This document shows, piece by piece, positions 36,577 through 47,337 of a stretch of DNA of 64,000 nt. This DNA comes from Pleodorina starrii. Its lineage: Eukaryota; Chlorophyta; Chlorophyceae; Chlamydomonadales; Volvocaceae. The notes beneath the pieces are model-generated. The model saw only the letters and a list, made by a program, of their open reading frames with translations. It made no database searches and was not told the DNA's origin. The stretch's first letter is position 1. Each line of letters opens with the position of its first letter. The stretch covers positions 1,223,001 to 1,287,000 of the forward strand of contig BRXU01000029.1 in assembly GCA_030267565.1 (NCBI GenBank), read 5' to 3'. Position numbers and translations under genes: made by a program.

Positions 36577-37903
36577 GGCCGGCCGGCAGGCCGGGAGGCG
36601 GGCGGGCCGCGACTGGCGCGGCAGCTTGGGGATTGTGGAATGGGGAGGCGGAGGCGGAGAAGCGCGGCTGGGTGGGATGGACTGGGGTGGGGTGGGGTGG
36701 GGTGGGGTTGGGGTGGCGCTGGTTGGGGTTGATCTTGTGGGAGGAGAGGTGTTGGGGCCGTCAAGACCACGTGCGCAAGCGTGGGAGGTGGAGTGCTTGT
36801 GCAGCTGGCCGGTTGTGCAGATGTGACGTGCGTTGGTTGGCTCGGCGGCGCCCAGCAGGCGGCTGGGGTGCGCCGCGCCCGGGAGAATCAACAACCAAGA
36901 GGGGCTCGGGGGGCTCAGAGAGGGTGTTCCAGGGAGTGATATGCTCGGGGGGGGGGGGTTCACTTTAGGCTCCACCCGTCGTGGTCATCCAGAGGGTAGC
37001 GTCCGCGGCTGATATGGTGTCGTCCTGGTCTGGTGTGAGTCCACGCGGGCCCAGCTCATGGAGTCGGTTACGATATCAACGGCAACAGATCTGCCGCAGT
37101 GAGGCGGTGCGGCGGGTGTTATGTGCGTGTGCGTGTGTGTGTTGTGTGTGGGGAGGACCTCGGCAGCTCAGGCATGGCGACATCCCGCCCTGCGTTGGGC
37201 ACCTCGCGCCAAAATCGGCAAGAAGGTAGCTTGCTGGCTTCGGTATCCTTGTTCCCTTGCCCTTTCAGGAGTTGTGTATCAACCCAGGCGACGCGTGTGT
37301 GCCGGCTTTGGGCCTCTCCCCCCATTCTCCCCACACACAAACGTACACCAAAAATCACACACCCCCACACACACCCCGAGTGCGTCTTCGGCTGTGAAGC
37401 TCTGCTGAGGGACCACAGGCCGCTCCCCCCCTGGACGGATCGCCACACATGGTAATGGACGACGACGTGTTTCCAGACCTGCCCACTCGTGCGTCAGGCA
37501 GACAGGACAGCCCGCGGAGAGAAGCCCTGGAGCGACGCGCAGCGTCAGCGATCGATCGAGGCAGTCGCCCTTAAAACCCCCATGTACGACGGCAGTCGCA
37601 CCTGTGTGCAACACCACTTGATCCACGAATGCGCACTACAGCCTTCACCCCGCCACACTGCAAGGTCACGTAGGGTATAGCTGGGTGATGCGACTGATGC
37701 CAACGCTCCAAGACGCTCGTGCCGCGGAGATGCCCTCGGCGGGTGTACCTCCGGCCGTGCCGCTGGGCGATGGCACCGCTGAATCCGATAGGAGCAGCAG
37801 CAGCAGCAGGCGGCCAGGAGACCACAACTCCCCACACAAGCCGTCGGCATCGGCATCGGCATCCATATCCCCCCCAAAAGAACACGCATGCACGCCCTGC
37901 CCC
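36577..37903. other. Spacer between ATP11 and the secreted cysteine-rich gene
   Basis: The two flanking genes converge here. G-rich, low-complexity sequence (GGGGT repeats around 36,680-36,720; GT-rich at 37,110-37,150; CAC-rich at 37,330-37,370) fills it. No coding sequence or RNA gene was recognised. Confidence 0.4.
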
Positions 37904-40530
37904 TCACGTCTGCCCGGGCTGGCCAATCCACGCCACGCGGCCCTTGAGCTGCTTCTCACAGATGGTGGCCGAGCAGGTGCACCTGAGCGGAGGAGCGGGG
38001 GCAGCCAGGGGGGGGGCCAAGGGGTTAATCAAGGAGCGTTCGTTGGTTGTGGTGAGGTGAGGTGAGGTGAGGTGAGGTGAGGTGAGGTGAGGTGAGGTGA
38101 GGTGAGGTGAGGTGAGGTGAGGTGAGGTGAGGTGAGGTGAGGTGAGGTGAGGTGAGGTGAGGTGAGGTGAGGTGAGGTGAGGTGAGGTGAGGTGAGGTGA
38201 GGTGAGGTGAGGTGAGGTGAGGTGAGGTGAGGTGAGGTGAGGTGAGGTGAGGTGAGGTGAGGTGAGGTGAGGTGAGGTGAGGTGAGGTGAGGTGAGGTGA
38301 GGTGAGGTGAGGTGAGGTGAGGTGAGGTGAGGTGAGGTGAGGTGAGGTGAGGTGAGGTGAGGTGAGGTGAGGTGAGGTGAGGTGAGGTGAGGTGAGGTGA
38401 GGTGAGGTGAGGTGAGGTGAGGTGAGGTGAGGTGAGGTGAGGTGAGGTGAGGTGAGGTGAGGTGAGGTGAGGTGAGGTGAGGTGAGGTGAGGTGAGGAGA
38501 GGTGAGGTGAGGTGAGGTGAGGTGAGGTGAGGTGAGGTGAGGTGAGGTGAGGTGAGGTGAGGTGAGGTGAGGTGAGGTGAGGTGAGGTGAGGTGAGGTGA
38601 GGTGAGGTGAGGTGAGGTGAGGTGCGGTGTGGTGCGGTGAGGTGAGGTGAGGTGAGGTGAGGTGAGGTGAGGTGAGGTGAGGTGAGGTGAGGTGAGGTGA
38701 GGTGAGGTGAGGTGAGGTGAGGTGAGGTGAGGTGAGGTGAGGTGAGGTGAGGTGAGGTGAGGTGAGGTGAGGTGAGGTGAGATGAGGTGAGGTGAGGTGA
38801 GGTGAGGTGAGGTGAGGTGAGGTGAGGTGAGGTGAGGTGAGGTGAGGTGAGGTGAGGTGAGGTGAGGTGAGGTGAGGTGAGGTGAGGTGAGGTGAGGTGA
38901 GGTGAGGTGAGGTGAGGTGAGGTGAGGTGAGGTGAGGTGAGGTGAGGTGAGGTGAGGTGAGGTGAGGTGAGGTGAGGTGAGGTGAGGTGAGGTGAGGTGA
39001 GGTGAGGTGAGGTGAGGTGAGGTGAGGTGAGGTGAGGTGAGGTGAGGTGAGGTGAGGTGAGGTGAGGTGAGGTGAGGTGAGGTGAGGTGAGGTGAGGTGA
39101 GGTGAGGTGAGGTGAGGTGAGGTGAGGTGAGGTGAGGTGAGGTGAGGTGAGGTGAGGTGAGGTGAGGTGAGGTGAGGTGAGGTGAGGTGAGGTGAGGTGA
39201 GGTGAGGTGAGGTGAGGTGAGGTGAGGTGAGGTGAGGTGAGGTGAGGTGAGGTGAGGTGAGGTGAGGTGAGGTGAGGTGAGGTGAGGTGAGGTGAGGTGA
39301 GGTGAGGTGAGGTGAGGTGAGGTGAGGTGAGGTGAGGTGAGGTGAGTCTCGTTTGAGGAGTCGAGACCGGCGGTGGCGGCGGCAGCAGAGAGGACGCCGG
39401 ACCGTCAGAGCCGCCAAACTCCGACTCCGAGACGGAGGACCGGAGTCGTCCTGGTCAGCGGGGAGGGCAGTGCGCTGACGAGGCGCCCTGCAGCCGCCAT
39501 ACACCCATACCCTCTCAGCACCACCCACCCACCCACCCACCGGCCCACCCACCGACCCACCCACCCACCCACCCACCCACGGACCCACCAGGAGTAGGAG
39601 CTGGAGTCGGAGTTGCGGCGGATGGGTCCGCTCAGCGGGTTGTGGTGGGCGACCCGCGGGTCATCCACATTGAACTCATTGTCCACACTCTGGGAGGGAG
39701 GGGAGGGGAGGGGGTATCGGGAGAGGCCGAGGGGCTCAGGTTGTGGCGTCGCCGGTGTGGTGTGGTGTGGGGATAGTGGAGGAGGGAGGGGGGGCTCCCG
39801 GGCGAATGCACGGCGCACGCATGTGGGCACGAGCAGGTGCGAGAAACGGGCAGCTACCCGGCACCGCAGCCACGGCGGTCCGGTGCCAGCTGGAGACCCT
39901 GGTCCTGGCCTGCCGGCCTGCCTGGCAGCACGGGCAGCGCAGCACCGAGCATGGGCCAGCCAAGGCGTAAAACCTCTCCGAGTACCGGTCCTGTATGTTT
40001 GCAATGGTCGTAATGTATCTTACCTGAATGTCCACGCAGCAGACCATATGGTCGGAGGCGGAGGCGGGGAAGCAGTGGTCCGTCTCGTCGCTGCGCCAGC
40101 CGTGAGCCACACCCGGGTTTCGGAGCGTGCCGCAGCAGCGTCGCCCGCCGCGGGGCCAGGCGCACGAGTACTCGTCCGTGGTGGCGTTGCGTTCTGCCAG
40201 CAGCGCCCCGGTCGTCGTGAACTGCTGCGGTGTGATGCCGAGGAAAGAGGCTGGTTACGGAGGTCGGGGCCTTGCGCAACGCCGTACCATGCCCGCCCAC
40301 AAGGTTTCAACGCCCTGGCGCATATTCCGGCTTTGGGTGCGGATTATCGGCCCGGAGATTCCGCGACGGGTGCAAGGATTGTGGCTCCAGACGCGGGGAG
40401 ATGCCAGGTCGCGCTTGTCCCAGGTGGCAAGTGTACGTGACTGGCTCACTGTATTAAGAGCGCTTACCTCAGATGATTGTGCGAAGCTGAGGAGCGCCAT
40501 CAGCGCTGCTAGGAAAATGAAGGTCGTCAT
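37904..40530 (-). CDS. Small secreted cysteine-rich protein, family not recognised
   Basis: Four minus-strand exons join in phase: 40530-40468, 40224-40024, 39689-39589 and 37982-37904, giving 147 residues. The first exon is a textbook signal peptide (MTTFIFLAALMALLSFAQSS). The mature part has about ten cysteines in pairs: EYSCAWPRGGRRCCGTL, DHCFPASASDHMVCCVDI and SYSWCTCSATICEKQL, ending AWIGQPGQT. It is probably an extracellular or cell-wall/extracellular-matrix protein held by disulfides; I recognise no catalytic motif. At exon 2 either of two adjacent CAG acceptors could be used (one Gln more or less). Intron 3 is 1606 bases and is filled mostly by the (GGTGA)n array. Phases closing across all three introns and the signal peptide make the model credible even without a known family. 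Confidence 0.72.
38051..39345. repeat. (GGTGA)n pentanucleotide array, 259 units
   Basis: The array is 1295 bp long and never loses its 5-bp phase. Only five units vary: 38496-38500 (GGAGA), three at 38621-38635 (GGTGC, GGTGT, GGTGC) and 38781-38785 (GATGA). It lies in intron 3 of the minus-strand secreted-protein gene, so the transcript carries (TCACC)n. The long frame on the minus strand (Leu-Thr-Ser-Pro-His repeats) is an artefact. Confidence 0.99.
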
Positions 40531-41846
40531 TGGCGCACTCTCGAGGTTAAATTCTATGTCCGCTTTCCTTTGAGGAATGGAGCTAGCGTATATAAATAAT
40601 GAATAAATAACAGTAAATAATTCAAAGGTTTGCGCTTGAGTCAGAACATGCTGCTGTTCCACAGCGTGGCGCATTTGTCACCTGGCGTTTTCCATGTGCG
40701 GTTGCGAGACTAACCGTCTCAACAGAACGCAGACAGAGACTTACAGTCCTGCTGGTATGCTGGCAGCAAGGCGCCATCTCCTTATCCCACTCTGGATTTG
40801 AACTCCCCGAGAAGAATATGCTATAGAATGCGCCCACAGGTTACAAAAGGCCAGCCCCAGGCCAGCCAGTTCAGCAGCAAGCGCCTCTCCTCCGAACTTC
40901 CCGGCCGTGCCCTACCAGGTTTCCAAAGCGCAAAATTGGGAGCACGAATGCCCTACACACAGGCGCCTGGTCGCACACTTGCTGCCGGCAGAGCGGCACA
41001 AAGGCCTTGCGCAACCCCGTCGCGCCACCCGCGCCGGCCGCTGGGATGGTTTCCCAGCGCCGAGTGGGCGAACCAACCTCCACAGCCCAGGGCCTAGACC
41101 CCTATTCCACCAGGCGCCAGCAAATATTCTCGTCAGCGCCAAACAGCAATCGCAAAGCCCCCACACGAAGATATATCCGTGCTCGCGACTCGGCACAGCC
41201 GTGCGAAAACGGCAGTGGCAACTCCCCAAAGCTCCGAGGGGGCGCCCCCAGACGCGCCATCCCCTTCCCGCCCTGAAACCCTAAAGCTCCCTCCCCCGGT
41301 AAAGCATGCGACCCCTGAACCCAGCGCGCGGTGACGTCCCTGCGTCCATACACCGAGTGTCCGCAACTGCCCCCGCCGGGCGCCTCAGCCCCCGGCAGTC
41401 TCCAGTCCGCAGCTCCGCACGGTCCCACGAGCCCGCCCGCCTTCCAAACTCCTCCCGAGCCCGCCCGCCTTCTACAAAAACCCCAGGCTTCGAGCGGGGC
41501 GACCACCGCTAAGGACGCGACTGCCGACAAATCGTGTCACCGATGCGATAGACGTGACAGTCGCCAGGCAGCGCACCCGATCCCCGGGCATCCACCACCT
41601 CCTCCTCCTCCTCCTCCTCCTCATCATCATCATCCAGCGACACATCGGCCGCCTCCCAAAGGTGCCGACTGCTCGCACGTCAGCGGCGCTCGCAGCGCCA
41701 CCGCCACCAGACTGGGCACCATCGCCACAGCCCCGCCCGCCCTGGGCCCCCCCTTTGGGCCGACCCTCCCTCTCAACTCAGCCCGGCACCCTCTGCACGG
41801 ATCTTCCAGACCACTCAACACACCCCCGCCCTCAGTTAACAACCCT
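40531..41846. other. Promoter of the cysteine-rich gene and 3' region of shikimate kinase
   Basis: Bases 40,560-40,660 are AT-rich. The rest to 41,846 is C-rich and probably contains the 3' UTR of shikimate kinase. A CTC/CAT trinucleotide run lies at 41,600-41,638. No gene was recognised. Confidence 0.4.
40589..40598 (-). promoter_or_regulatory. Candidate TATA box of the secreted cysteine-rich gene
   Basis: The minus strand reads TATTTATATA here, about 59-68 bases upstream of the ATG at 40530, in a short AT-rich patch. Position fits a TATA element with a brief 5' UTR. Confidence 0.4.
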
Positions 41847-43778
41847 TCACGCCGCCTGCGCCGGCCCCTCCGCCGCCTCGCCGCCCGGCTGCACCGCCGC
41901 CGCCGCCGCTGGGCTCTCCATCGTGCGCATGTTCCTCAGCTGCTCCGCCCCCTCGATCCGGAAGTTCATCCGCTCCGCCTGCTCCCGCTTCTTGGCCTGC
42001 ACCTTCTCGTTCACCGCCGTCAGCAGGCGGTACATCACCGCCGGAGAGGGGGCGCCGTTCTCCGCGTCGCGACCGTAGCCCTCCAGGCTCACCACCACGT
42101 CCGCGTTCTCGTAGAACCGCCGCCGCTCGTCCAGCAACGAGCCCAGCTTCGCGCGCGCCGCGGCCTGCGGGTCCGCGGCGCCGCCCTCGGCCAGCAGCGG
42201 CCGCTTGTCCAGGCCGTCCTTCGCCACTCGCCGCGCCAGCAGTTCCACGTCTCCGTTGAGCCAGCAGACAATGCCCAGGTGCATGTAGCCCCAGTTCTCG
42301 GGGCGCAGCACGGCGCCGCCGCCGGTGGCAATGACCAGGTTGCGGTAGGGGGAGAGCTCCTTGATGATCTGCAGACCGGGGGGCAGCAGGTGGCAGGTGG
42401 AGGTGGAGGTTTGACCGGGGGGAGAGAGAGGGGTTTGACCGGGGGAGAGAGGGGTTTGACCGCTCCTCCAATACAACTCAACGCAACTCGACGCAAGTCG
42501 ACGCCCCGCACCTGCGCCTCGCACTGGCGGAAGTAGTCCTGTCCCTCCTCCGCAAAGATCTGGCTGACCGGCTTCTTGTCGTGCGCCAGCTCGATGACGC
42601 TGTCCGTGTCGAAAAAGGTGTACTTGAGCGTGTTGGCCAGCATCTTGCCCACAGTGCTCTTGCCGCTGCCCATCATGCCCACCTGGCAGCAGTGGCACCC
42701 GGCACCACCGCGGAAGGCAACAAGGGAAACAAGGGACAAGGGATAAGGGTTCAGGACCGACAGCAGCTGATCCGACATTGCGCACTACCGCAGCGACACC
42801 GACAACGGGAATCGGAGACCGCGTGAAGGAAGGGCCGTCGCTGATTGAACCGAAACCCGCGCGTACTAGCTCCCGCCCGCCCCGCCCCGTTCTCCCCCGT
42901 CAGCTGTCCGCCATCACCCGACCGCCATACCCCGACCGCCATCACCCGCAGCTGCGCTGCCCGGCCGCATGAGCCCGTTCACGCCGAGTCACGGCCACAT
43001 CCCGCGCAGGCACACACACGCAAGGCCACCTAAGGCACAGCATGCAGGTAAGCCGCCGCGCTGCTCGAGTTCGAGGCGTCCCGTGGGGGCTGGCTGCCAG
43101 CCGGGTCGGGTCACACCACCACCCAGTGCAGCAGTGGCGCTTGACCTCGGCCCGGGCCACATACGGGGACCGGACGGCCGAATTGGGGCCCCGACGGGCT
43201 TCCTACACACGCCTGAGCGCCGGGCTGGCAGTACGGCTCCCTCCTTGAGAGGGCTGCGGCTCCGAGGGCTGAGGGCCCCGCAAGCTGGACTGGGCTGGGC
43301 CCGGCCAAGCTTGCCGGCTGGGCTGGGCAGGGCGGGGATCTGGCACGGAGTCCCCCTGGCGCTGGCGCCTCGCGCACACATCTGCATCTCCATGCTCAGC
43401 TGCGCTGCGTGCAGCCCGCCGAGCCCCGAGGCCGCTCACCAGCCAGATGTTGCAGCCCTTGAGGTCCTTCTCCAGCTCGTCGGTGACCGCCTTGACCTTA
43501 TCGCCCAGCAGGTCGTAGTCCTCCTCCCAGGGGTAGGGATGGTCCGGCGTCCGGCCATCGTCCTCCGCAGCAGCGCGCACCGAAACCAGCAGCGACGGCT
43601 CCGCGCGGCGGCCCCAGCTGCTACGAGAGATCCTGGCCACAGGCGCAGCGCTCCGCGGCGCCGCGGTGAACGGGGTGTGCCGGCTGACCGCTGGGCGCAG
43701 CAGGGCGGCGTGGGCTTGCGAGCCGCGCGCAGCTGGCGCTGCGCCGGTGCGCCTTTGCAAGAGCTGCGAAGATGCCAT
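41847..43778 (-). CDS. Shikimate kinase, plastid
   Basis: Shikimate kinase phosphorylates shikimate at the 3-hydroxyl with ATP, a step of plastid chorismate and aromatic amino acid synthesis. Exons 43778-43440, 42682-42512 and 42368-41847 join in phase to about 343 residues. The first exon is a transit peptide rich in Ala, Ser and Arg (MASSQLLQRRTGAAPAARGS) followed by an acidic linker. The kinase core shows the Walker A motif GMMGSGKST (about residues 115-123), FFDTDSVIE, the shikimate-binding ATGGGAVLRPENW and the lid DKRPLL. The C-terminus carries an extra 40 Ala/Glu-rich residues. An in-frame ATG at 43814 would add 12 residues; the one at 43778 gives a more typical transit peptide. Its start lies about 300 bases from the divergent SET gene. 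Confidence 0.93.
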
Positions 43779-44082
43779 TGTGAAGCGGTCTATGCGCGAC
43801 TGGATGAAAGGCACCTCAGACCGGCCCTATATGCGTCGAAACGCAAAAGCCACACGCTCCCGCAATCGGATCCCTGAGACGGAGGTTGATTGTACTAAAT
43901 GCTTGTATGTTGTATGAATTTCAATACAATTATGGAGCAAGATGATAGCGGTTTTCCATTCGGCCGTACAATTTGCTTTGTCACCTCAAGCTTTTAGCTC
44001 TGTCCACCACCGAGCACCACCCGTGTGTGACCAACCAGTATAATTGCATGTAGTGACAGTTGCTTAACATCTGCAGTAACAT
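43779..44082. promoter_or_regulatory. Bidirectional promoter region, shikimate kinase / SET gene
   Basis: The 304 bases between divergent starts are AT-rich from about 43,890 to 44,080. No TATA box stands out. Confidence 0.35.
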
Positions 44083-45520
44083 ATGCGCAACACGGCTTCG
44101 GCTACAGCGAGAGCGCCCTTCCCTAGCGCCAAGCCCAGGAATGTAGTCCTTTTGTGCAACTATGATGTACAGAGACGCATAGGTGTGAGGACAGCTAAGT
44201 CCATTGGCCAGGCTTTGCTGGAGGCCACAGCCGAGACACGCGATGCCGTCGTCCCGCTCCCACTTCCTGACGTCGATGCCGCCTTGCGCGCGTGGATACA
44301 GCTTCATGGCGGCTCGGTCTGGAACGGCCTGCGCGTCACCGACAACGCGCCCTGCGGCTGCCGCGGCGTCATCGCCACAGCGCCTCTGCCGGCCGAAGCT
44401 GCACGCACCGCGCCTCTCATCGTCGTGCCGGAGCGCCTCTACATGACGTCAGACGATGCCCGCCAACTGCTACAGCCCCTGGAGGCAAAACGCTTCAGCC
44501 TCTCCTTCTGGCGCGAGGACCTGCCCGGCGCCGTACAGCTGGCCGTACTGTTGGCCGTCGAGCGCCAGCGCGGCGACGACTCCTTCTGGGCGCCCTACGT
44601 CCGCAGCCTCCCCGCCTCGCCGCCTTGTGCCTGGGCCCTGACAGACGCGGAGCTCTCACGCGCGCTGGCGGCGCTGGGTCCGGGCACAGCAGGCTGGGAG
44701 CGCGCCGTGGCCGCGGCGCGGCGCAGCGTGTACCAGCGCGCGGAGCAGACCGTACAGCGGTACGGCAGGCACCTCCCCGGGGAGCTCTCGGCGGATGACG
44801 TGGTGTGGGCCATGGGTCAGGTGCGCCCCTCCCGATTGCGTCTCCCGCTCCCGATTGATTGTGGTGGTTTGTCGGTGCGATGTAGATGTCGATGCTGAGG
44901 GGTCGAGCAGCGCGACGCGGCAGCGGGGCCTGTGCCCCGCAGCGGTGGCTTGAACGGCGGACCATCGAACCGCTGAGGCGGGGCGGGGCGGGGCGGGCCG
45001 GGGTGCTCTGTTTGCCCCAGCTCATCTCGTCTCAGTTCATGAGGCGGCCTCCAGGCCCACCCAGTAGGGAACTGGTCTGTGCCTGGACCAGCGGACGGGC
45101 CTCGCGTCGCGTCCAGGCCTCTACCTACCTACTTACCTACCTACCTATCTTGTGCTAATATTGCATGGAAAGGTAACCAATTCACCGAACCGAATCTCAC
45201 GGAACCGCACGCAGGTCCTGTCTCGATCCTTTGGGCGGGAGCCGGACGTCGCTCTGGCGCCGTACATTGACCTGTGCAACCACCGCCACGGCGCCCCGCG
45301 CCCCGGCGGCTTCGTGGACGAGCAGGACGGTGTGTCGTACGCGTTCGTCGAGAGCAGCAGCTTTGGCGAGCCGCGCGCGCTGTTGGCGGGGGATGAGGTG
45401 TACGTGTCGTACATCGCCGCGGGGGGCGACCCGCTGTCCACCTTTCTCAACCTGGGGTTCGTGCCGCCGGAGTTGCAGCCGCTGCTGCTGCTGCCGGGGG
45501 CCGAGCGACGCAGGGGGTGA
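44083..45520 (+). CDS. SET-domain protein methyltransferase, Rubisco-LSMT/SETD3 type
   Basis: SET proteins of this class methylate lysine or histidine of non-histone proteins such as the Rubisco large subunit, aldolase or actin, using S-adenosylmethionine. Two exons, 44083-44820 and 45215-45520, join in phase 0 to 347 residues. The split SET domain starts near residue 80 (NGLRVTDNAPCGCRGVIATA), followed by VPERLYMT, the inserted helical region (SFWAPYVRSLP), then VLSRSFG, the cofactor motif PYIDLCNH (Asn 268, His 269) and the Tyr-containing VYVSY with LSTFLNLGFVPP. The protein is shorter than plant LSMT (about 480), lacking most of the C-terminal substrate-binding domain. The N-terminus (MRNTASATARAPFPSAKPRN) could be a transit peptide. 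The substrate cannot be told from sequence. Confidence 0.85.
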
Positions 45521-46311
45521 GGGGCTGTGGAGCGGCCGCGGGGGGAGCGACCCGGCGACTGGCTTCCTAGGGTTTTTGTGCGGGGTGGGCTGTTGGATCC
45601 AGGTTGGATCCAGATTGGATCCAGGTTGCTGATCGGAATGGAATGATTGCATGTGGACGTGTACAATATGAGCGGAATGCGAGAGGGAGTGTGCTTTCTC
45701 GGCTTGGCGCGTGTTTAGATTACCGGCAGCTTATTGGGGCTCGTTCGGCAGGGTGTTGTGTACAACTGTGATGGCGCACGAGGACGCTGGGGCTGGGCTG
45801 TCGACTGTGAGGGTTGCGCCGCAGCGCCCCAAACCTGCGCCCGAACGGTGTTGTCGCTCGCGGCGAAGCCACATCACTGCACCGGCAAGTGTTGTTGGGG
45901 CTGCTGCTGCTGCCCCGACTTCCTTCCATCCGCGCGATACCGTGGATCGGTGGCAGCAGCAGCACCAGCACCAGGCCACCAGCCCGCGAGGAGGATGGCC
46001 TTGCCGTCTTTGTCGCGCGCTGTGTCAGGTGTGTGCGAGAGGACGAGTGGAGGGGTGCGTGTGTGTGTGTACGACTGGGACACGTGACTTTTCCGGCGAG
46101 GGCTCGCAGGGTGTGTGTGATTGTGAGTGTGTGAGAGAGTCAGCCATCAAACAGCAACTTTGGAGCGCGCTGACATGTCGAGTGTCGCCTCCTGGTTGTC
46201 GGCACCGCTGCATTCCGCCATTCACGGTGCGCAGGCAACAGGCAGGCAGTGGATAGGGTTGTGAGCAGCAAGCTTCGTATCGGCTCGGTGCCCTGACCCG
46301 GGCCCAGGGTG

Positions 46312-46337
46312 CCCAGGGTACCCTTTGGTACCCTGGG
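46312..46337. repeat. Perfect inverted repeat, 11-bp arms, 4-base loop
   Basis: Arms CCCAGGGTACC (46312-46322) and GGTACCCTGGG (46327-46337) flank CTTT. A partial extra copy of the left arm (CCCAGGGT) immediately precedes it. Confidence 0.85.
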
Positions 46338-47218
46338 GGAAGCCTTGCTGGGTTGCATCCGAGCGGTGTGCATTATGCAGGAGCGGGGTGTGTGTGTATG
46401 TGTGTGCGTGTCTGGAGTTCCGTACTGAGAGCATTTTGTACTTTTATGTACCGCCAGCTTACCCCGCCTGGATTGGGTATGCGGTCCAGGAGGGGTAAAA
46501 AGGGGACAGCACAGGCCCCCCGAGCCCGCGCCAGGACGCCGCCGGCGGGGCAGTGCCACCGCGGGTGCAGCAGTGGAGGGGGGGTGGTGGCCCTAGGTGA
46601 ACACCCCCCTCTCCCGCCTTACCCGTTTTGACCCTTTGAATGCCTCGGTGCATCTGCCGAAGCGGTTTCGCCAACGCCGCTGGCAGTCGGTTGAAACCGA
46701 GGCTGGAGGCAAGGAGCTGTCGGTGGTCGTGTACTTGTGGTGTTTGCAGGTGTGTGCTGCAGGCGGTTGGGCGGTGTGACGCGGGCGGTGTGGCGTAGCC
46801 CATACGCCCGTTACCGTTACCGATAGGCCAATTCGTGTCATTCATCAGGGCCGCCCCGCGAGGGTGCGTCGGGCGTGTGCCGTGCTGCCGTACCGACACG
46901 AGCGGCCGGTTTTTTTTTGCAAATTCCGTTGGCCCATGTGCCTCATGTGCTTTCGGCGAGTCTCCGCTTTCGTCAGCGAAATGTGGGGCAAGCGGCAGCC
47001 GGCGTGAACGGATTGCGATTCAGGGCTTTGAAGACAGTTGCCGATGGAAGGTCACCGCGGTTGCCTTTGCCAGCAGTGGGCCCATATCGGAAGTCGGGTT
47101 TGGTTGAAACCAGCTGGCAGCGGAGGCCCGTCCGTCCAGCTGCCCGTAGTCGTACGGGCATAACGGCTCGACAACGCGTCGGCAACGTTTTTGTGACATT
47201 GCGTACGGGGCAACGCAC

Positions 47219-47226
47219 TTTAAATA
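47219..47226 (+). promoter_or_regulatory. Candidate TATA element of the SurE gene
   Basis: TTTAAATA lies about 112-119 bases upstream of the ATG in a short AT-rich patch. Position and composition are the only support. Confidence 0.3.
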
Positions 47227-47337
47227 CTCGAGCGCTTGCAACACTTGTACCATAAGTGATCAATTTATTAACTAACACAGCGAGACAAAAACGCAGGAAT
47301 ATACGATTCTGCGCATTGGAACCTAGGCCCAGTTACC

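Larger units (their letters stand above)
45521..47337. other. 1.8 kb spacer upstream of SurE gene
   Basis: It holds short direct repeats TTGGATCCAG (three to four copies, 45,593-45,627) and a perfect hairpin at 46,312-46,337. The last 120 bases are AT-richer and should contain the SurE promoter. No coding sequence or RNA gene was recognised. Confidence 0.4.

Noticed and set aside
38029..39588. 519-codon open frame on the minus strand with endlessly repeated Leu-Thr-Ser-Pro-His
   Set aside because: It is only the (TCACC)n array read in any frame; it lies inside an intron and has no coding character outside the array.
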